A stretch of 64,000 nt of DNA from Zhongshania sp. R06B22 (GCF_040892595.1 NZ_JBFRYB010000001.1:2480001-2544000), one strand, 5' to 3'; positions 37,779 to 47,527 are shown, counted from the first letter of the stretch. Numbers and translations are program-made. The notes: a model not told the origin generated them from the sequence alone.

Positions 37779-38258
37779 CTAGCTCTGCGCGGTGGTCGAC
37801 TCTGGCACGCGGTACTGCTCGGGATCGATAAACATCAATTGCAATATAAGCTCGCCGTTGCGCCGTAAGTCTGCACCCAACAGCAGGGCGTTAAAATCCC
37901 CATCGATATTACTAATCGCCGGAATATTAAACATCAGCTGGCGACCGCTATCATCGCTCATCACAATCGGTTCGGACTCCGCCTGTATCACTTTCACCAA
38001 CTCGGCACATAACATCTGTAACTGTAACTTAAAGGCACTGAAATTCAGCTGTCCCCTAAATTCCTGCGGCATAAGCTGCAAGCGCACCTTGATAGTCGAT
38101 TTATCGGTCATAGTCATTTCGGTTAAATATAATTCTCGCCCCGCCTCTAGCTCTTTAAAGTAGCGTTTGGCCTCGGTGCGCCCTGCATCTAACAAGCAGG
38201 TTTTGAATAAATTGGCGGCAATCGCCAACACGCTTGATGCGTCTATTTTTACATTCAT
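37779..38258 (-). CDS. Conserved-looking hypothetical protein, unrecognised
   Basis: 159 residues, no signal peptide or membrane segment. The first 35 residues look helical (SVLAIAANLFKTCLLDAGRTEAKRYFKEL); the rest alternates short strands. I do not recognise the family. Base composition matches the neighbours. It stands alone between fadD and the opp operon; a (TGAAG)n microsatellite lies about 130 bp upstream of its start and might affect its expression. Confidence 0.6.
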   Translation of the reverse strand: MNVKIDASSVLAIAANLFKTCLLDAGRTEAKRYFKELEAGRELYLTEMTMTDKSTIKVRLQLMPQEFRGQLNFSAFKLQLQMLCAELVKVIQAESEPIVMSDDSGRQLMFNIPAISNIDGDFNALLLGADLRRNGELILQLMFIDPEQYRVPESTTAQS

Positions 38259-38385
38259 AAAATCACTACCTAATTATTAATATCTGTGACTGGCCGTATG
38301 GGTAACAATAATAGATAAATACTTACCTATTATCCTCATGCGACAAAGCAGTATGCCCAGCCTTCTTTCATTAACGTCACCGCAC

Positions 38386-38430
38386 TGAACTGAAGTGAAG
38401 TGAAGTGAAGTGAAGTGAAGTGAACTGAAA
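38386..38430. repeat. Pentanucleotide microsatellite (TGAAG)n
   Basis: Nine pentamers in a row: TGAAC, six TGAAG, TGAAC, TGAAA. It lies between the oppF stop (38460) and the start of the unrecognised gene at 38258, so within the putative 5' region of the latter. Six perfect units are enough for occasional slippage. Confidence 0.9.
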
Positions 38431-38459
38431 ATTACGCCTAAGATCTCGAAACTTAGACT

Positions 38460-39440
38460 TCAGGACTTAGATTTCAGAGCTTCTATATCAAGTAATCGGT
38501 GACATGCCACTTCGGTATTCACTGCACTGAGCTGCAGCCAAGGCGGACTGTGCCCGCAGCTCGCTACAGCTGATTGACAGCGCCGTGCAAATCGGCAGCC
38601 GCGATCAGTCGCCAAAGGCGCTCTATTGGCGCCGGCCTTCAACGGCGTTGTGCGCAGTACTCGGCCACTTGGATTACCATCCAAATGTGCGGCCAATAAG
38701 CGCTCGGTATAGGGGTGTCGCGGCGATTCATACACCGCAGCCGTTGGCCCAATCTCTACAATTTCACCCAAATACATCACTGCGGTGCGGCTCGCCAAAA
38801 ATCTTACTACAGCAAGGTCATGGGCGATAAACAGCATTGCCGTGTTGTGCTCGCGCTGTAAATCCTGCAATAAATTGATGATCTGGGCCTGCACGGATAC
38901 GTCTAAAGCTGATACCGGCTCATCGCAAATAACCAACTTTGGCTCGCTAATGAAGGCTCTAGCAATACCAATACGCTGGCGCTGACCACCTGATAACTCA
39001 TGGGGATAGCGCTCCCCTGCGGATTGCGGCAAGCTGACTCGGTCTAGCCAATACGCCGCCTTATCACGGGCAGCCTTACCCCGTATACCAAGACTCCATA
39101 AGGGCTCCTGCAAGCTAGCCAGTATAGTCATTCGCGGATTTAAACTCGCATAACTATCCTGAAAAACCATTTGCACACGGGTCGACATCGCTCGAAATTG
39201 CCGACGGCTATATTTATTGGGCATTATCTCGCCATCAATAACAATGTCGCCGCCACTGCTAGACTGCAGACCCGCAATAATGCGGCCTAAAGTCGATTTA
39301 CCTGAGCCGCTTTCCCCAACGAGGCCAAGAACTTCTCCGGCGCGAATCTGCAGATTTAAGCCGTCCACCGCCGCCAATAAATTATCGCCACTTTTAAAAT
39401 GGCAACGCAGCTCGCGGATATCAACAAAGGGGGCCATCAT
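38460..39440 (-). CDS. oppF: Oligopeptide ABC transporter ATP-binding protein OppF
   Basis: 326 residues. Walker A GESGSGKSTLGR, signature LSGGQRQRIGIARAF, Walker B LVICDEPVSALDVS, and the C-terminal Cys-containing oligopeptide/dipeptide motif (GCRFARRC). It powers peptide uptake with OppD. Its start overlaps the oppD stop at one base; the last gene of the oppABCDF operon. Confidence 0.92.
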   Translation of the reverse strand: MMAPFVDIRELRCHFKSGDNLLAAVDGLNLQIRAGEVLGLVGESGSGKSTLGRIIAGLQSSSGGDIVIDGEIMPNKYSRRQFRAMSTRVQMVFQDSYASLNPRMTILASLQEPLWSLGIRGKAARDKAAYWLDRVSLPQSAGERYPHELSGGQRQRIGIARAFISEPKLVICDEPVSALDVSVQAQIINLLQDLQREHNTAMLFIAHDLAVVRFLASRTAVMYLGEIVEIGPTAAVYESPRHPYTERLLAAHLDGNPSGRVLRTTPLKAGANRAPLATDRGCRFARRCQSAVASCGHSPPWLQLSAVNTEVACHRLLDIEALKSKS

Positions 39441-40450
39441 TATTTACGCCCCCTAATCACTGCAGGCGTCGACGCAGCCTCGAGGTCTCGCCAGCGCGCA
39501 GGATGATCTTGATGCCACAACCAACAGCGCGCCAAATGGTCTTCACCGCATTGCATTAGCGGCGGCGCCTCTTCGCAAATAGCCATGCGCCGCGAACACC
39601 GCGCCGCAAAACCGCAGCCGCTTGGTGGATGACGTAAATCTGGAGGCGTACCTGCAATGGCTTCTAGGGGCTTGGGGTTTTCTAAGCTTGGCACCGCGCG
39701 TTTCAGAGCCTGAGTATAGGGATGAGCTTCGGCTCTAAAGACATCATGCAAGGAACCCGATTCAACGGTTTGGCCGGCATACATCACCGACACCGAGTCG
39801 GCAATCTCTGCCACCACGCCAAGATCGTGGGTAATAAATAACATAGCGGTGCCATTGATCTCCCGCATTTCTTGTAATAAACACAGCACTTCGGCCTGCA
39901 CCGTGACATCTAGAGCTGTTGTTGGCTCATCGGCAATAAGTAACTTAGGTTCACACACAACCGCCATTGCAATCATGGCGCGCTGCAACATACCGCCAGA
40001 AAATTGAAAGGGATACTGCTCCGCCCGCTGCGCCGGATTGGCAATGGCTAAGCGCTCCAATAAGCCGATAGCGCGCATTTTGGCCTCGCGCCGCGACAGG
40101 CCCTTGTGAATCCGCAAGGGCTCGGCAATTTGCGCGCCTATGGTCTGGGTGGGGTCTAATGCTGTCATCGCATTTTGAAAAATCATCGCGATTTGATTGC
40201 CGCGCAGCTGGCGCCATTCGCGGGCCGTTAGTTGAGTCATATCGCGGCCAGCAAAATGCCAGTTTTTCGCACTAATATGAGCAGCATCAGGCATGAGGCC
40301 TAATAAGCTCATTGCCGTTACGGACTTACCACAGCCAGACTCACCAACCAATGCGCGGCACTCGCCCGCCTGCAGGCTAAGCGACACATCTCTCACGGCT
40401 TGTACTGGGCCGATACTAACCTGCAATGATTCCAGCTCTAAAAGACTCAT
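39440..40450 (-). CDS. oppD: Oligopeptide ABC transporter ATP-binding protein OppD
   Basis: 336 residues. Walker A GESGCGKSVTAM, signature FSGGMLQRAMIAMA, Walker B LLIADEPTTALDVT, and the GCGFAARCSRRM C-terminal Cys motif of Opp/Dpp ATPases (Cys residues can ligate a cluster in homologues). Overlaps oppC by 4 nt. Confidence 0.93.
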   Translation of the reverse strand: MSLLELESLQVSIGPVQAVRDVSLSLQAGECRALVGESGCGKSVTAMSLLGLMPDAAHISAKNWHFAGRDMTQLTAREWRQLRGNQIAMIFQNAMTALDPTQTIGAQIAEPLRIHKGLSRREAKMRAIGLLERLAIANPAQRAEQYPFQFSGGMLQRAMIAMAVVCEPKLLIADEPTTALDVTVQAEVLCLLQEMREINGTAMLFITHDLGVVAEIADSVSVMYAGQTVESGSLHDVFRAEAHPYTQALKRAVPSLENPKPLEAIAGTPPDLRHPPSGCGFAARCSRRMAICEEAPPLMQCGEDHLARCWLWHQDHPARWRDLEAASTPAVIRGRK

Positions 40451-41757
40451 GCGCGCACCACCCCCGATCGTCTATCGGTGGCGTCACGCAAGGCATCGCC
40501 CAATATATTAAAGGCGAGCACAGACAGGCTAATCAACAGAGCGGGAAATAATAATTGACGAGGATGTGACAGCAAGGTTTTGATACCGTCATTGCACAAG
40601 GCGCCCCACGAGGTAGTCGGTGGCGACACCCCCATACCAATAAATGATAAAAATGCCTCGGTAAAGATCGCTTGGGGAATCGCAAAACTAAAGGCCACCA
40701 AAATCATTGGCAATACATTGGGCAACATATGGCGAAGAATAATTCTGTGGGTGCCCACGCCAGCAATACGCGACGCTTCGACAAAGGGTTGGCTGCGCAA
40801 GGCCAAAACTTGCCCGCGAATCAGTCTGGCACTGCCCGGCCAGCTCAACATAAGCATCGCAACAATAAGTGGCATAATGCCGTTCTCACCGGGGCCAACG
40901 CCAAAGGCAACCCGGAATAAAATCATAAATAACAAAAACGGCAAGGCCACCACAAAATCAACAAAGCGCATTGCGACTTGGTCGACCCAGCCGCCCATCA
41001 GACCGGCAATGGCGCCAAAAATACAGCCGAAGCTGATATACAGTAAAGGCGCAACGACACCGACAAATAAAGATGTTCTCCCCCCCGCCATTAAGCGCGC
41101 CAATATATCCCGTCCTAAGGCATCTGTACCCAGGGGATGCGCCGGTATATCTACCCATTGCGCGCTACTATTTGCCAGCGGAATCAAACCCTGTAACTGC
41201 GCCTCGAACTTAGACATCGCGGCCTCGGGCCTGACATCTCGGGACAAGAGCAATAACCCTGTCTCGGCATCGGCAACGGTGTATCGATACAATTCACGGC
41301 CCAGCTGAAGACGATCTTGGTAGTAACTACTCGTGGTCTCGGCTATCGCCAAACCAAGGCCGGGCTTATTAGCATCGCCACGGTATATCCGATAGCGCGC
41401 CACTCCTTCCAAGCTCGGCCATTGCAGGCGCACATACTCAGTATTCGCAGCATGGATTTGCAGGCCAGCGGGCGCTTGAGTGCCCGCCGCCGGCCGCCAT
41501 GCGCCGTTGTCAGAAATAATGCGAACCGAATGCGCCCGGCTACTACCTTGCGATATCTGTGACAACCATTGCTGCGACGGGCTCTGCTGCCAAAGCGACG
41601 GGCCAATAGTCACGAACAACAGCAGAAACACTACCATCAGTGTGGACAGCATAACCGTGGGACTCGCCATACTCGGCAGAGGCATGGGCGCGACGGTATC
41701 GACCTCGTCAGCGCTGCCCCAAGTTTTGGGCGCAAATCGGAAGACTGAAATAGCCAT
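40447..41757 (-). CDS. oppC: Oligopeptide ABC transporter permease OppC with fibronectin-III-like insertion
   Basis: 436 residues from the ATG at 41757 (GAGG upstream), versus about 300 in typical OppC. The first membrane helix (about 37-54) is followed by an external stretch of some 160 residues, then the BPD permease domain (TDALGRDILARLMAGGRTSLFVGVV; EAFLSFIGMGVSPPTTSWG). Residues about 97-170 of the insertion (VRLQWPSLEGVARYRIYRG, YYQDRLQLGRELYRYTVAD) look like a fibronectin type III domain. The insertion faces the periplasm and could contact OppA or the cell wall. The frame also extends to 41808, overlapping oppB. Confidence 0.88.
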   Translation of the reverse strand: MAISVFRFAPKTWGSADEVDTVAPMPLPSMASPTVMLSTLMVVFLLLFVTIGPSLWQQSPSQQWLSQISQGSSRAHSVRIISDNGAWRPAAGTQAPAGLQIHAANTEYVRLQWPSLEGVARYRIYRGDANKPGLGLAIAETTSSYYQDRLQLGRELYRYTVADAETGLLLLSRDVRPEAAMSKFEAQLQGLIPLANSSAQWVDIPAHPLGTDALGRDILARLMAGGRTSLFVGVVAPLLYISFGCIFGAIAGLMGGWVDQVAMRFVDFVVALPFLLFMILFRVAFGVGPGENGIMPLIVAMLMLSWPGSARLIRGQVLALRSQPFVEASRIAGVGTHRIILRHMLPNVLPMILVAFSFAIPQAIFTEAFLSFIGMGVSPPTTSWGALCNDGIKTLLSHPRQLLFPALLISLSVLAFNILGDALRDATDRRSGVVRA

Positions 41758-41770
41758 TATGCGCAGCGCC

Positions 41771-42715
41771 TCATGTTTTACCTCGGTGCAGGCGAATACG
41801 TGGATCAATTAAGCCGTAGCTAATATCAACCAGCACCACCACAAAAACCAAAAAAGCGCCGTAGAATACCGTGGTTCCCATAATCACGGTGTAATCAAGC
41901 TGCTGCACTGCCTGCACGAAATATCGCCCCAAGCCCGGAATAGCAAAAATCAACTCAACCACAAAGCCGCCGGTGGTAATGGCCGCAATGGTGGGCCCCA
42001 ATTCTGTCACCACTGGCAATACCGCATTTCTGAGCTGATGGTGCCAGAACAAACGCCACCCATGAACCCCTTTGGCTTTAGCGGCAATATTGTAATCTGC
42101 GCTCAGCACTTCAAGCATAGACGCGCGCATAATGCGGCTAAGATACGCCATCGTACCCAAACCCAAGACCAGTGCCGGCACCCAAATTTGGCTCACACTG
42201 CCCCAACCGGCAACCGGTAAAAGGGTTTTACCTGCGGCATTATTCATTGCCACAATCACTAACTGCGCTAAACCGGCTATAACAAAACCGGGCACCGAAA
42301 TAGCCGCAATAACCGCGATCATCACCAATCGATCCGGCCAACGATTGCGGCAATAGGCAGCCACCGACCCCGCGGCAACACCGCCCACTAAAGCGATGAG
42401 TACCGCAGCAATTCCCAAAGTAGCTGAGATAGGAAAATGCTCGCGAATAATATCATTCACGCGGCGGTTTTCTTGGGTGAAGGAAATACCGAAATCACCT
42501 TGCAACATATTACTCATAAACAAGCGGTATTGATCAAACAGCGGTTTATCCAAACCATAGCGCGCCTCTAATTGGGCGCGCACCGCCGGCGACATAGCTT
42601 TTTCCTGGGTAAGTGGATCACCGGGTACAGCGTGCATGGCAAAGAACGTCGCCGTGGCAATAAACCAAATAGTAATCAGTCCCGACAACAGTCTTCTGGC
42701 AATAAATTCCAACAT
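41771..42715 (-). CDS. oppB: Oligopeptide ABC transporter permease OppB
   Basis: 314 residues, normal length. Six membrane segments and the EAA-type loop (SADYNIAAKAKGVHGWRLFWHHQLRNAVLPVV). MHAVPGDPLTQEKAM is the family opening motif. It forms the channel with OppC. It starts 2 nt after the oppA stop. Confidence 0.94.
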   Translation of the reverse strand: MLEFIARRLLSGLITIWFIATATFFAMHAVPGDPLTQEKAMSPAVRAQLEARYGLDKPLFDQYRLFMSNMLQGDFGISFTQENRRVNDIIREHFPISATLGIAAVLIALVGGVAAGSVAAYCRNRWPDRLVMIAVIAAISVPGFVIAGLAQLVIVAMNNAAGKTLLPVAGWGSVSQIWVPALVLGLGTMAYLSRIMRASMLEVLSADYNIAAKAKGVHGWRLFWHHQLRNAVLPVVTELGPTIAAITTGGFVVELIFAIPGLGRYFVQAVQQLDYTVIMGTTVFYGAFLVFVVVLVDISYGLIDPRIRLHRGKT

Positions 42716-42717
42716 AG

Positions 42718-44367
42718 CTAGGGCTCAATCCATGCGTAGCGAAATATTGGGTCACCACCAAAAATTGAACGCCGCACGCCCTTCAACCTCGGGTTTTGCA
42801 CATAAAGTGCGCCATTTTCATAGGTCGGTAGTATCGGCACGTCTTCAACCACAATGCGCTGAATCTGCGCCATGGCATTGAATCGAGTTCGAACATCATT
42901 GCTCGTTTGGGCTAGGCGAATCCAGCGGTCATACAAGGGATTGGCGTAAAGTCCGCGGTTATTATCATTCCATGAGGCAAACAAATCGGCGAAGGTCATA
43001 ATGTCGTCGTAGTCAGGCCCCCACGCCGCGGCGACAATATCAAAATCCCCACGGCGCATTTTTTCAAGTCGCTGTTTAAAAACCTGCTGGTCAATTCGCA
43101 ACTCAATTCCCAAACCCTTCTTAAAAAGGTATTGATAATACTCCGCCTCTTGCAAGGCCCTAGGACTATCACCCGCCAAAAGCACCAAAGCTGGCCACTC
43201 ATCGAAGCCTAACTCCGCTTTTGCTTGTGCGAGATATTTACGTGCAGCGCCGATATCGGGGTCCACTCGCATCACCGGATACTCTTGCCGAAATGCGCCT
43301 TTTATCCCTTTGACCGTAACCGGGAAAAGTGAGTACGCGGGTTTAATTCCCGGCAAGCCAATAATTTTATTTACCAATAAATCGGGATCAATTAAGCGCT
43401 GTACTGCTTTTCGGAATGAACGGTTAGCGCTAATACGCCCATCGCGGAAATTAAATTCTAGAAAAAACAGCGAGCCCGTATGAAAATATTCAATATCGAA
43501 GCCGCGCTCTACCGCCTCGTCTAGTAAACCGGTATCCAAGGGTGCAATAGCAATTTGCTGGTCTCTAAATAAATTAAATTGGGCACTTGGATCCGAGGTG
43601 ATATAGGGCATATCTATTTCACTGATTTGTACCGAGTCCGCCTGCCAATATTGGCTGTTTTTGCGAAAGCGCAGGTGGGCGCCATGGACCCATTTGTCTA
43701 AGACAAATGCCCCGTTGAAGACTAGTTTATCGGCATCCGCAGCATAGCGCCCACCCCAGAGATCAACCACGTCTTCTCGCATCGGCAAAAAGGTCATAAA
43801 AGCGGCAAGACTAAGGAAATACGGACAGGGCTGAGCAAACTCTACCCGTAGCTCGTAATCTGAGACCGCCGTAACGCCGAGCTCTGTGGCCGGCAATTCA
43901 CCGTTATTTACCGCCTCGGCGTTTTTAAGGGGATAGAAAATAAACGCATATTGCGACGCCGTACTGGGTTTAAGTGCATGTCGCCAAGCAAATACGAAGT
44001 CATGGGCGGTAACCGGCTTGCCATCGCTCCAACGCGCGGATTTACGCAGCCAGAAACTGGCTCCATCAGCGTCAAGTTGCCAGCGTTCAGCGACCCCGGC
44101 AGCCAATTCTCCGTCGGGACCATAGACCAATAAGCCTTCCATTAAGTGCGCTAACACAAAGCTGGCGATCGCATCGGTCGCCACCGCGCTATTTAATGTG
44201 GGCGGCTCGGTCGCCAGTGCAAGGGTCACTTTATTTTTGGCAGCATCTACTGCCTGTGCTTGCACAGCAACGGCGCAGCACAACGTCAACACCAAGATCG
44301 CCAGTCGCTTGGCACGCAAAGAAAGCGGCGCGCCAGATTTGTTTGCGAAGGTTTTCGCGATATTCAC
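42718..44367 (-). CDS. oppA: Periplasmic oligopeptide-binding protein OppA
   Basis: SBP family 5 protein. After a signal peptide (LAILVLTLCCAVAVQAQA) come LALATEPPTLNSAVATDAIAS, VAERWQLDADGASFWLRKSARWSDGKPVTAHDFVFAWRHALKP (quoted in part) and ILPTYENGALYVQNPRLKG, all standard for OppA. I favour a GTG start at 44367, with GAGG upstream and 549 residues; TTG at 44319 is the alternative, and the frame runs to 44550. With the GTG start only 42 bp separate it from the divergent mnmC start, so its promoter must overlap mnmC. Confidence 0.9.
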   Translation of the reverse strand: MNIAKTFANKSGAPLSLRAKRLAILVLTLCCAVAVQAQAVDAAKNKVTLALATEPPTLNSAVATDAIASFVLAHLMEGLLVYGPDGELAAGVAERWQLDADGASFWLRKSARWSDGKPVTAHDFVFAWRHALKPSTASQYAFIFYPLKNAEAVNNGELPATELGVTAVSDYELRVEFAQPCPYFLSLAAFMTFLPMREDVVDLWGGRYAADADKLVFNGAFVLDKWVHGAHLRFRKNSQYWQADSVQISEIDMPYITSDPSAQFNLFRDQQIAIAPLDTGLLDEAVERGFDIEYFHTGSLFFLEFNFRDGRISANRSFRKAVQRLIDPDLLVNKIIGLPGIKPAYSLFPVTVKGIKGAFRQEYPVMRVDPDIGAARKYLAQAKAELGFDEWPALVLLAGDSPRALQEAEYYQYLFKKGLGIELRIDQQVFKQRLEKMRRGDFDIVAAAWGPDYDDIMTFADLFASWNDNNRGLYANPLYDRWIRLAQTSNDVRTRFNAMAQIQRIVVEDVPILPTYENGALYVQNPRLKGVRRSIFGGDPIFRYAWIEP

Positions 44368-44409
44368 TGCTACAATACCTCGCCCGGCAACGCTGAAATC
44401 ACATATATA

Positions 44410-46485
44410 ATGGCCAAAAGCTCGCAGCACCCAAATCCCTATTTTATTGAAGCCGCCACAATCGACTGGGGCGCAGATGGCGTCCCCAGAGCCGGCAAGT
44501 ACGGCGATATCTATTTCAGTCAGGAAAGCGGCATTAGTGAAAGCCGCCATGTGTTCTTATCTCACAATAAACTGGCAGAGCGCTGGCAAGCCTTGGGCAC
44601 GGAAACACCCGGACGGTTCACTATCATCGAAACCGGCTTCGGCACCGGATTAAACTTTTTACTCGCCTGGCAACTCTGGCAAACTACAGCGCCATCCAAC
44701 TGGCAGCTCCACTACATCTCTGTCGAAAAACACCCCTTAAATCCACAGGATTTAAAACGAGCTCACGAGTCATGGCCGGAGCTCCGCGATTTGTCTTCTA
44801 TACTACAGCACAACTATCCGCCGCTGTTACCCGGTCAACATCGGAGATTGTTGAATAGTGCACAAATTTGTCTAGATTTGTTGTTCGGTGACGCCCTTGA
44901 ATGCCTACCTGCACTCCTAGACTCGCCAAGCCCATCAAGCACCCGCTCGGAAAGCTCGCCGGAAGACCGCCTACCCTGCGCCGACGCATGGTTTTTAGAC
45001 GGTTTTTCCCCCGCCACTAACCCCGATATGTGGCATGACACCTTGTTTAGTTGCATGGGCGTACTGAGCAAAGCTGGGACCACCTTTGCCACGTTTACCT
45101 CTGCGGGATTTGTAAAGCGCGGGCTGCGCGCGCAGGGATTCCATGTTGACAAGGTCACCGGGTATGGCCGCAAGCGAGAAATGCTTCGGGGCACACTCAC
45201 CAGTCAGACCACGGAAGATGCACCGTCGCCGCCGAAAGTTGCCGTACCCTGGCATCGTCCTGCGGCGCAATCTCAGATCGCTAGCGCCGTCGTCATTGGC
45301 GCTGGGCTGGCGGGTTGCAGCACGGCCAGGGCCTTGGCGGAGCGAGGTGTCACGGTAACAGTTATCGAACGCACCGCCCCCGCCAGCGGCGCATCGGGCA
45401 ATCCCCAAGGTATTCTCTACACTAAACTCTCACCTGCCCCCGGTGATTTAAACCAATTTACCTTGAGTAGCTTTTTATTCGCACTGCCGTACTACCAAGC
45501 GCGACTGGACAGCGGCGCCATTGACGGTGATCTCTGTGGCGTACTGCAAGTCGCGAAGTCAGAAAAAGAAATCGCGCAATTCTCTCAACTTAAACAGTTT
45601 TTAAACAATCAGGACTGGCTGCAGTTTTTAAGCGGCAATGAATTAAGCAAAGCCAGCGGCATACCACTAACTGGCTGCGGATATTTTTATCCTAGTGCCG
45701 GTTGGCTATCACCACCTAGTGTATGTTCGGCGGATTTAAAGCACAGCAATATCAGGGTCATAACACATTGTGAGGCCATATCACTGGTCAATAAGCCAAA
45801 CCAAGGCGAGCATTGGCAAGTACATGATCGGTCTGGCAACATCATTGCTGGCGGCGACGCGCTTATTATTACTAACAGCAACGATGCCCTGCAATTCCCC
45901 CAAACCCAACATCTGCCGATAAAGCCTATTCGTGGACAGATTAGCTATATCGACGACGCCAGCTTAACTCACAGCCCACAATGCGTCGTTTGTCACGAGG
46001 GCTATATCGCTCCGTCAATAGATGGCGCACTGTGCATAGGCGCTAGCTTTAACTTGCGCGACTCCGACACCGATTTGCATCAACGTGACCACGACTGGAA
46101 TCTTGCGCAGTTAGATTCCCTGTCCCCCGGCTTGATCAAAGAGGATGTGAGGATAAGCGGCGGCCGCGCCTCGCTGCGCTGCAGCAGTGCCGACTATTTA
46201 CCCATAGTTGGCGCTGCGCCTATTGTTGCAGACTTTGCTAAACACTATGCCGCGCTTGGCAAAGACGCTCGAACAAGCATTGACACACCCGCCAGCAACT
46301 ACCCGAACTTATATATTAACGTCGGCCACGGATCCCGGGGCCTAACATCAACGCCGCTGAGTGCGGAATTGATTGCGAGCTATCTGTGCGGAGAAATTCG
46401 GCCCCTGCCCCGCCAACTGTGTGAAAGCCTATCGCCTGCGCGCTTTCTAATCCGAAAGCTGATTCGCAAGCAAGCTATTGAGTAG
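44410..46485 (+). CDS. mnmC: tRNA 5-methylaminomethyl-2-thiouridine biosynthesis bifunctional protein MnmC
   Basis: 691 residues from the ATG at 44410 (MAKSSQHPNPYFIEAATIDW). The N-terminal methyltransferase has FTIIETGFGTGLNFLLAWQ and AWFLDGFSPATNPDMW; the C-terminal FAD oxidase has AVVIGAGLAGCSTARALAERG. It converts cmnm5s2U to nm5s2U and then mnm5s2U at the tRNA wobble position. The frame is open upstream to 44260 but that part overlaps oppA. The gene faces oppA across a 42-bp gap. Confidence 0.94.
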   Translation: MAKSSQHPNPYFIEAATIDWGADGVPRAGKYGDIYFSQESGISESRHVFLSHNKLAERWQALGTETPGRFTIIETGFGTGLNFLLAWQLWQTTAPSNWQLHYISVEKHPLNPQDLKRAHESWPELRDLSSILQHNYPPLLPGQHRRLLNSAQICLDLLFGDALECLPALLDSPSPSSTRSESSPEDRLPCADAWFLDGFSPATNPDMWHDTLFSCMGVLSKAGTTFATFTSAGFVKRGLRAQGFHVDKVTGYGRKREMLRGTLTSQTTEDAPSPPKVAVPWHRPAAQSQIASAVVIGAGLAGCSTARALAERGVTVTVIERTAPASGASGNPQGILYTKLSPAPGDLNQFTLSSFLFALPYYQARLDSGAIDGDLCGVLQVAKSEKEIAQFSQLKQFLNNQDWLQFLSGNELSKASGIPLTGCGYFYPSAGWLSPPSVCSADLKHSNIRVITHCEAISLVNKPNQGEHWQVHDRSGNIIAGGDALIITNSNDALQFPQTQHLPIKPIRGQISYIDDASLTHSPQCVVCHEGYIAPSIDGALCIGASFNLRDSDTDLHQRDHDWNLAQLDSLSPGLIKEDVRISGGRASLRCSSADYLPIVGAAPIVADFAKHYAALGKDARTSIDTPASNYPNLYINVGHGSRGLTSTPLSAELIASYLCGEIRPLPRQLCESLSPARFLIRKLIRKQAIE

Positions 46486-46573
46486 CATTGATCTGGCGGT
46501 ACGCTAAGGCCGTATTTATGGCAGACTAATGCACTGCCGACGGCGACTAATACACTATTGACTGGAATGCGAT

Positions 46574-47422
46574 GTGAAGCATCTAAGCACAGCTCGTAAA
46601 TCGATTTACCGCCGCACAGCTCAACTGACTGCCGTTTTTATCCTACTGGCGTCAATGGTGCCCAGCAGCAGTTTTGCCGAGCTGCCCTACCAATTGCTTG
46701 ACACTTACCCTCACCAACCCGCTCTTTTTACCCAAGGTTTGGAGTTATACCAAGGCAAACTTTATGAGAGCAGCGGCCTATATGGTTATTCTAAAGTGGT
46801 TGCTCGCAATTTTCCGCCCTCACCCACCGACAGTATTAAAGGCACTGCGCTGCCGCCTGACGTGTTCGCAGAAGGACTAAGTCAATACCGCGGCAAGCTA
46901 TATGTGCTGACGTGGAAAGGTGGTCGCGGCTTAATTATCGATCCCCAGCACTTTAAATTATTGGGGATATTTCCCTATGAGGGCGAAGGCTGGGGCCTAT
47001 GTGCCAGCACCGCCGCAGGACGACCGGACCACTTTGTGATGAGCAACGGTACTAGCCAATTGCAGTGGCTGTCGACTGACACCATGACGCTAATCAACAC
47101 CGTCACTGTGACTGAAAAGGGTAAAGCGGTAGATAAGCTAAACGAGCTGGAATGCCTAGGTGACTATGTAATCGCGAATCAGTGGCATAGTAACTACCTG
47201 TTCATTATTGATGGGCGCAGCGGCAAGGTACTCAATAAGCTAGACCTAAGTGCATTGACAGCCGCTGTAAACACCAGCACCCCGCTAGCGTCGGAAGCGG
47301 TGTTAAATGGGGTAGCCTATGATGCCGAGAACGACAGCTGGCTAGTGACCGGTAAGTTGTGGCCAAGTATCTTCCGCATCACCTTCACCTTGCCAGCGCT
47401 GCCAATACAATCACGCCCGTAA
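46574..47422 (+). CDS. Glutaminyl-peptide cyclotransferase (bacterial/plant type)
   Basis: 282 residues, GTG start at 46574. Signal peptide ending near SFA-ELPY, then a five-bladed beta-propeller: FTQGLELYQGKLYESSGLYGYSKV, FAEGLSQYRGKLYVLTWKGG, LNELECLGDYVIANQWHSNYL and LNGVAYDAENDSWLVTGKLW, as in family glutamine cyclotransferases. It would cyclise N-terminal Gln to pyroglutamate in the periplasm. It lies 88 bp after mnmC. Confidence 0.9.
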   Translation: MKHLSTARKSIYRRTAQLTAVFILLASMVPSSSFAELPYQLLDTYPHQPALFTQGLELYQGKLYESSGLYGYSKVVARNFPPSPTDSIKGTALPPDVFAEGLSQYRGKLYVLTWKGGRGLIIDPQHFKLLGIFPYEGEGWGLCASTAAGRPDHFVMSNGTSQLQWLSTDTMTLINTVTVTEKGKAVDKLNELECLGDYVIANQWHSNYLFIIDGRSGKVLNKLDLSALTAAVNTSTPLASEAVLNGVAYDAENDSWLVTGKLWPSIFRITFTLPALPIQSRP

Positions 47423-47527
47423 ACACAGTTATATCTCTCGCTTAAGGGCCTAGTAGTAATGCAATTGCTGCTCACAGGCCCTAGAATACAAACGTAGTTA
47501 CTTCTCCGCCAAACATATGGATTACGC

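Noticed and set aside
38386..38430. CRISPR-like array
   Set aside because: Units are 5 bp with no spacers; a microsatellite.
44260..44409. N-terminal extension of mnmC to 44260
   Set aside because: It overlaps the oppA 5' coding region, and MAKSSQHPNPYFIEA at 44410 is the family-like start.
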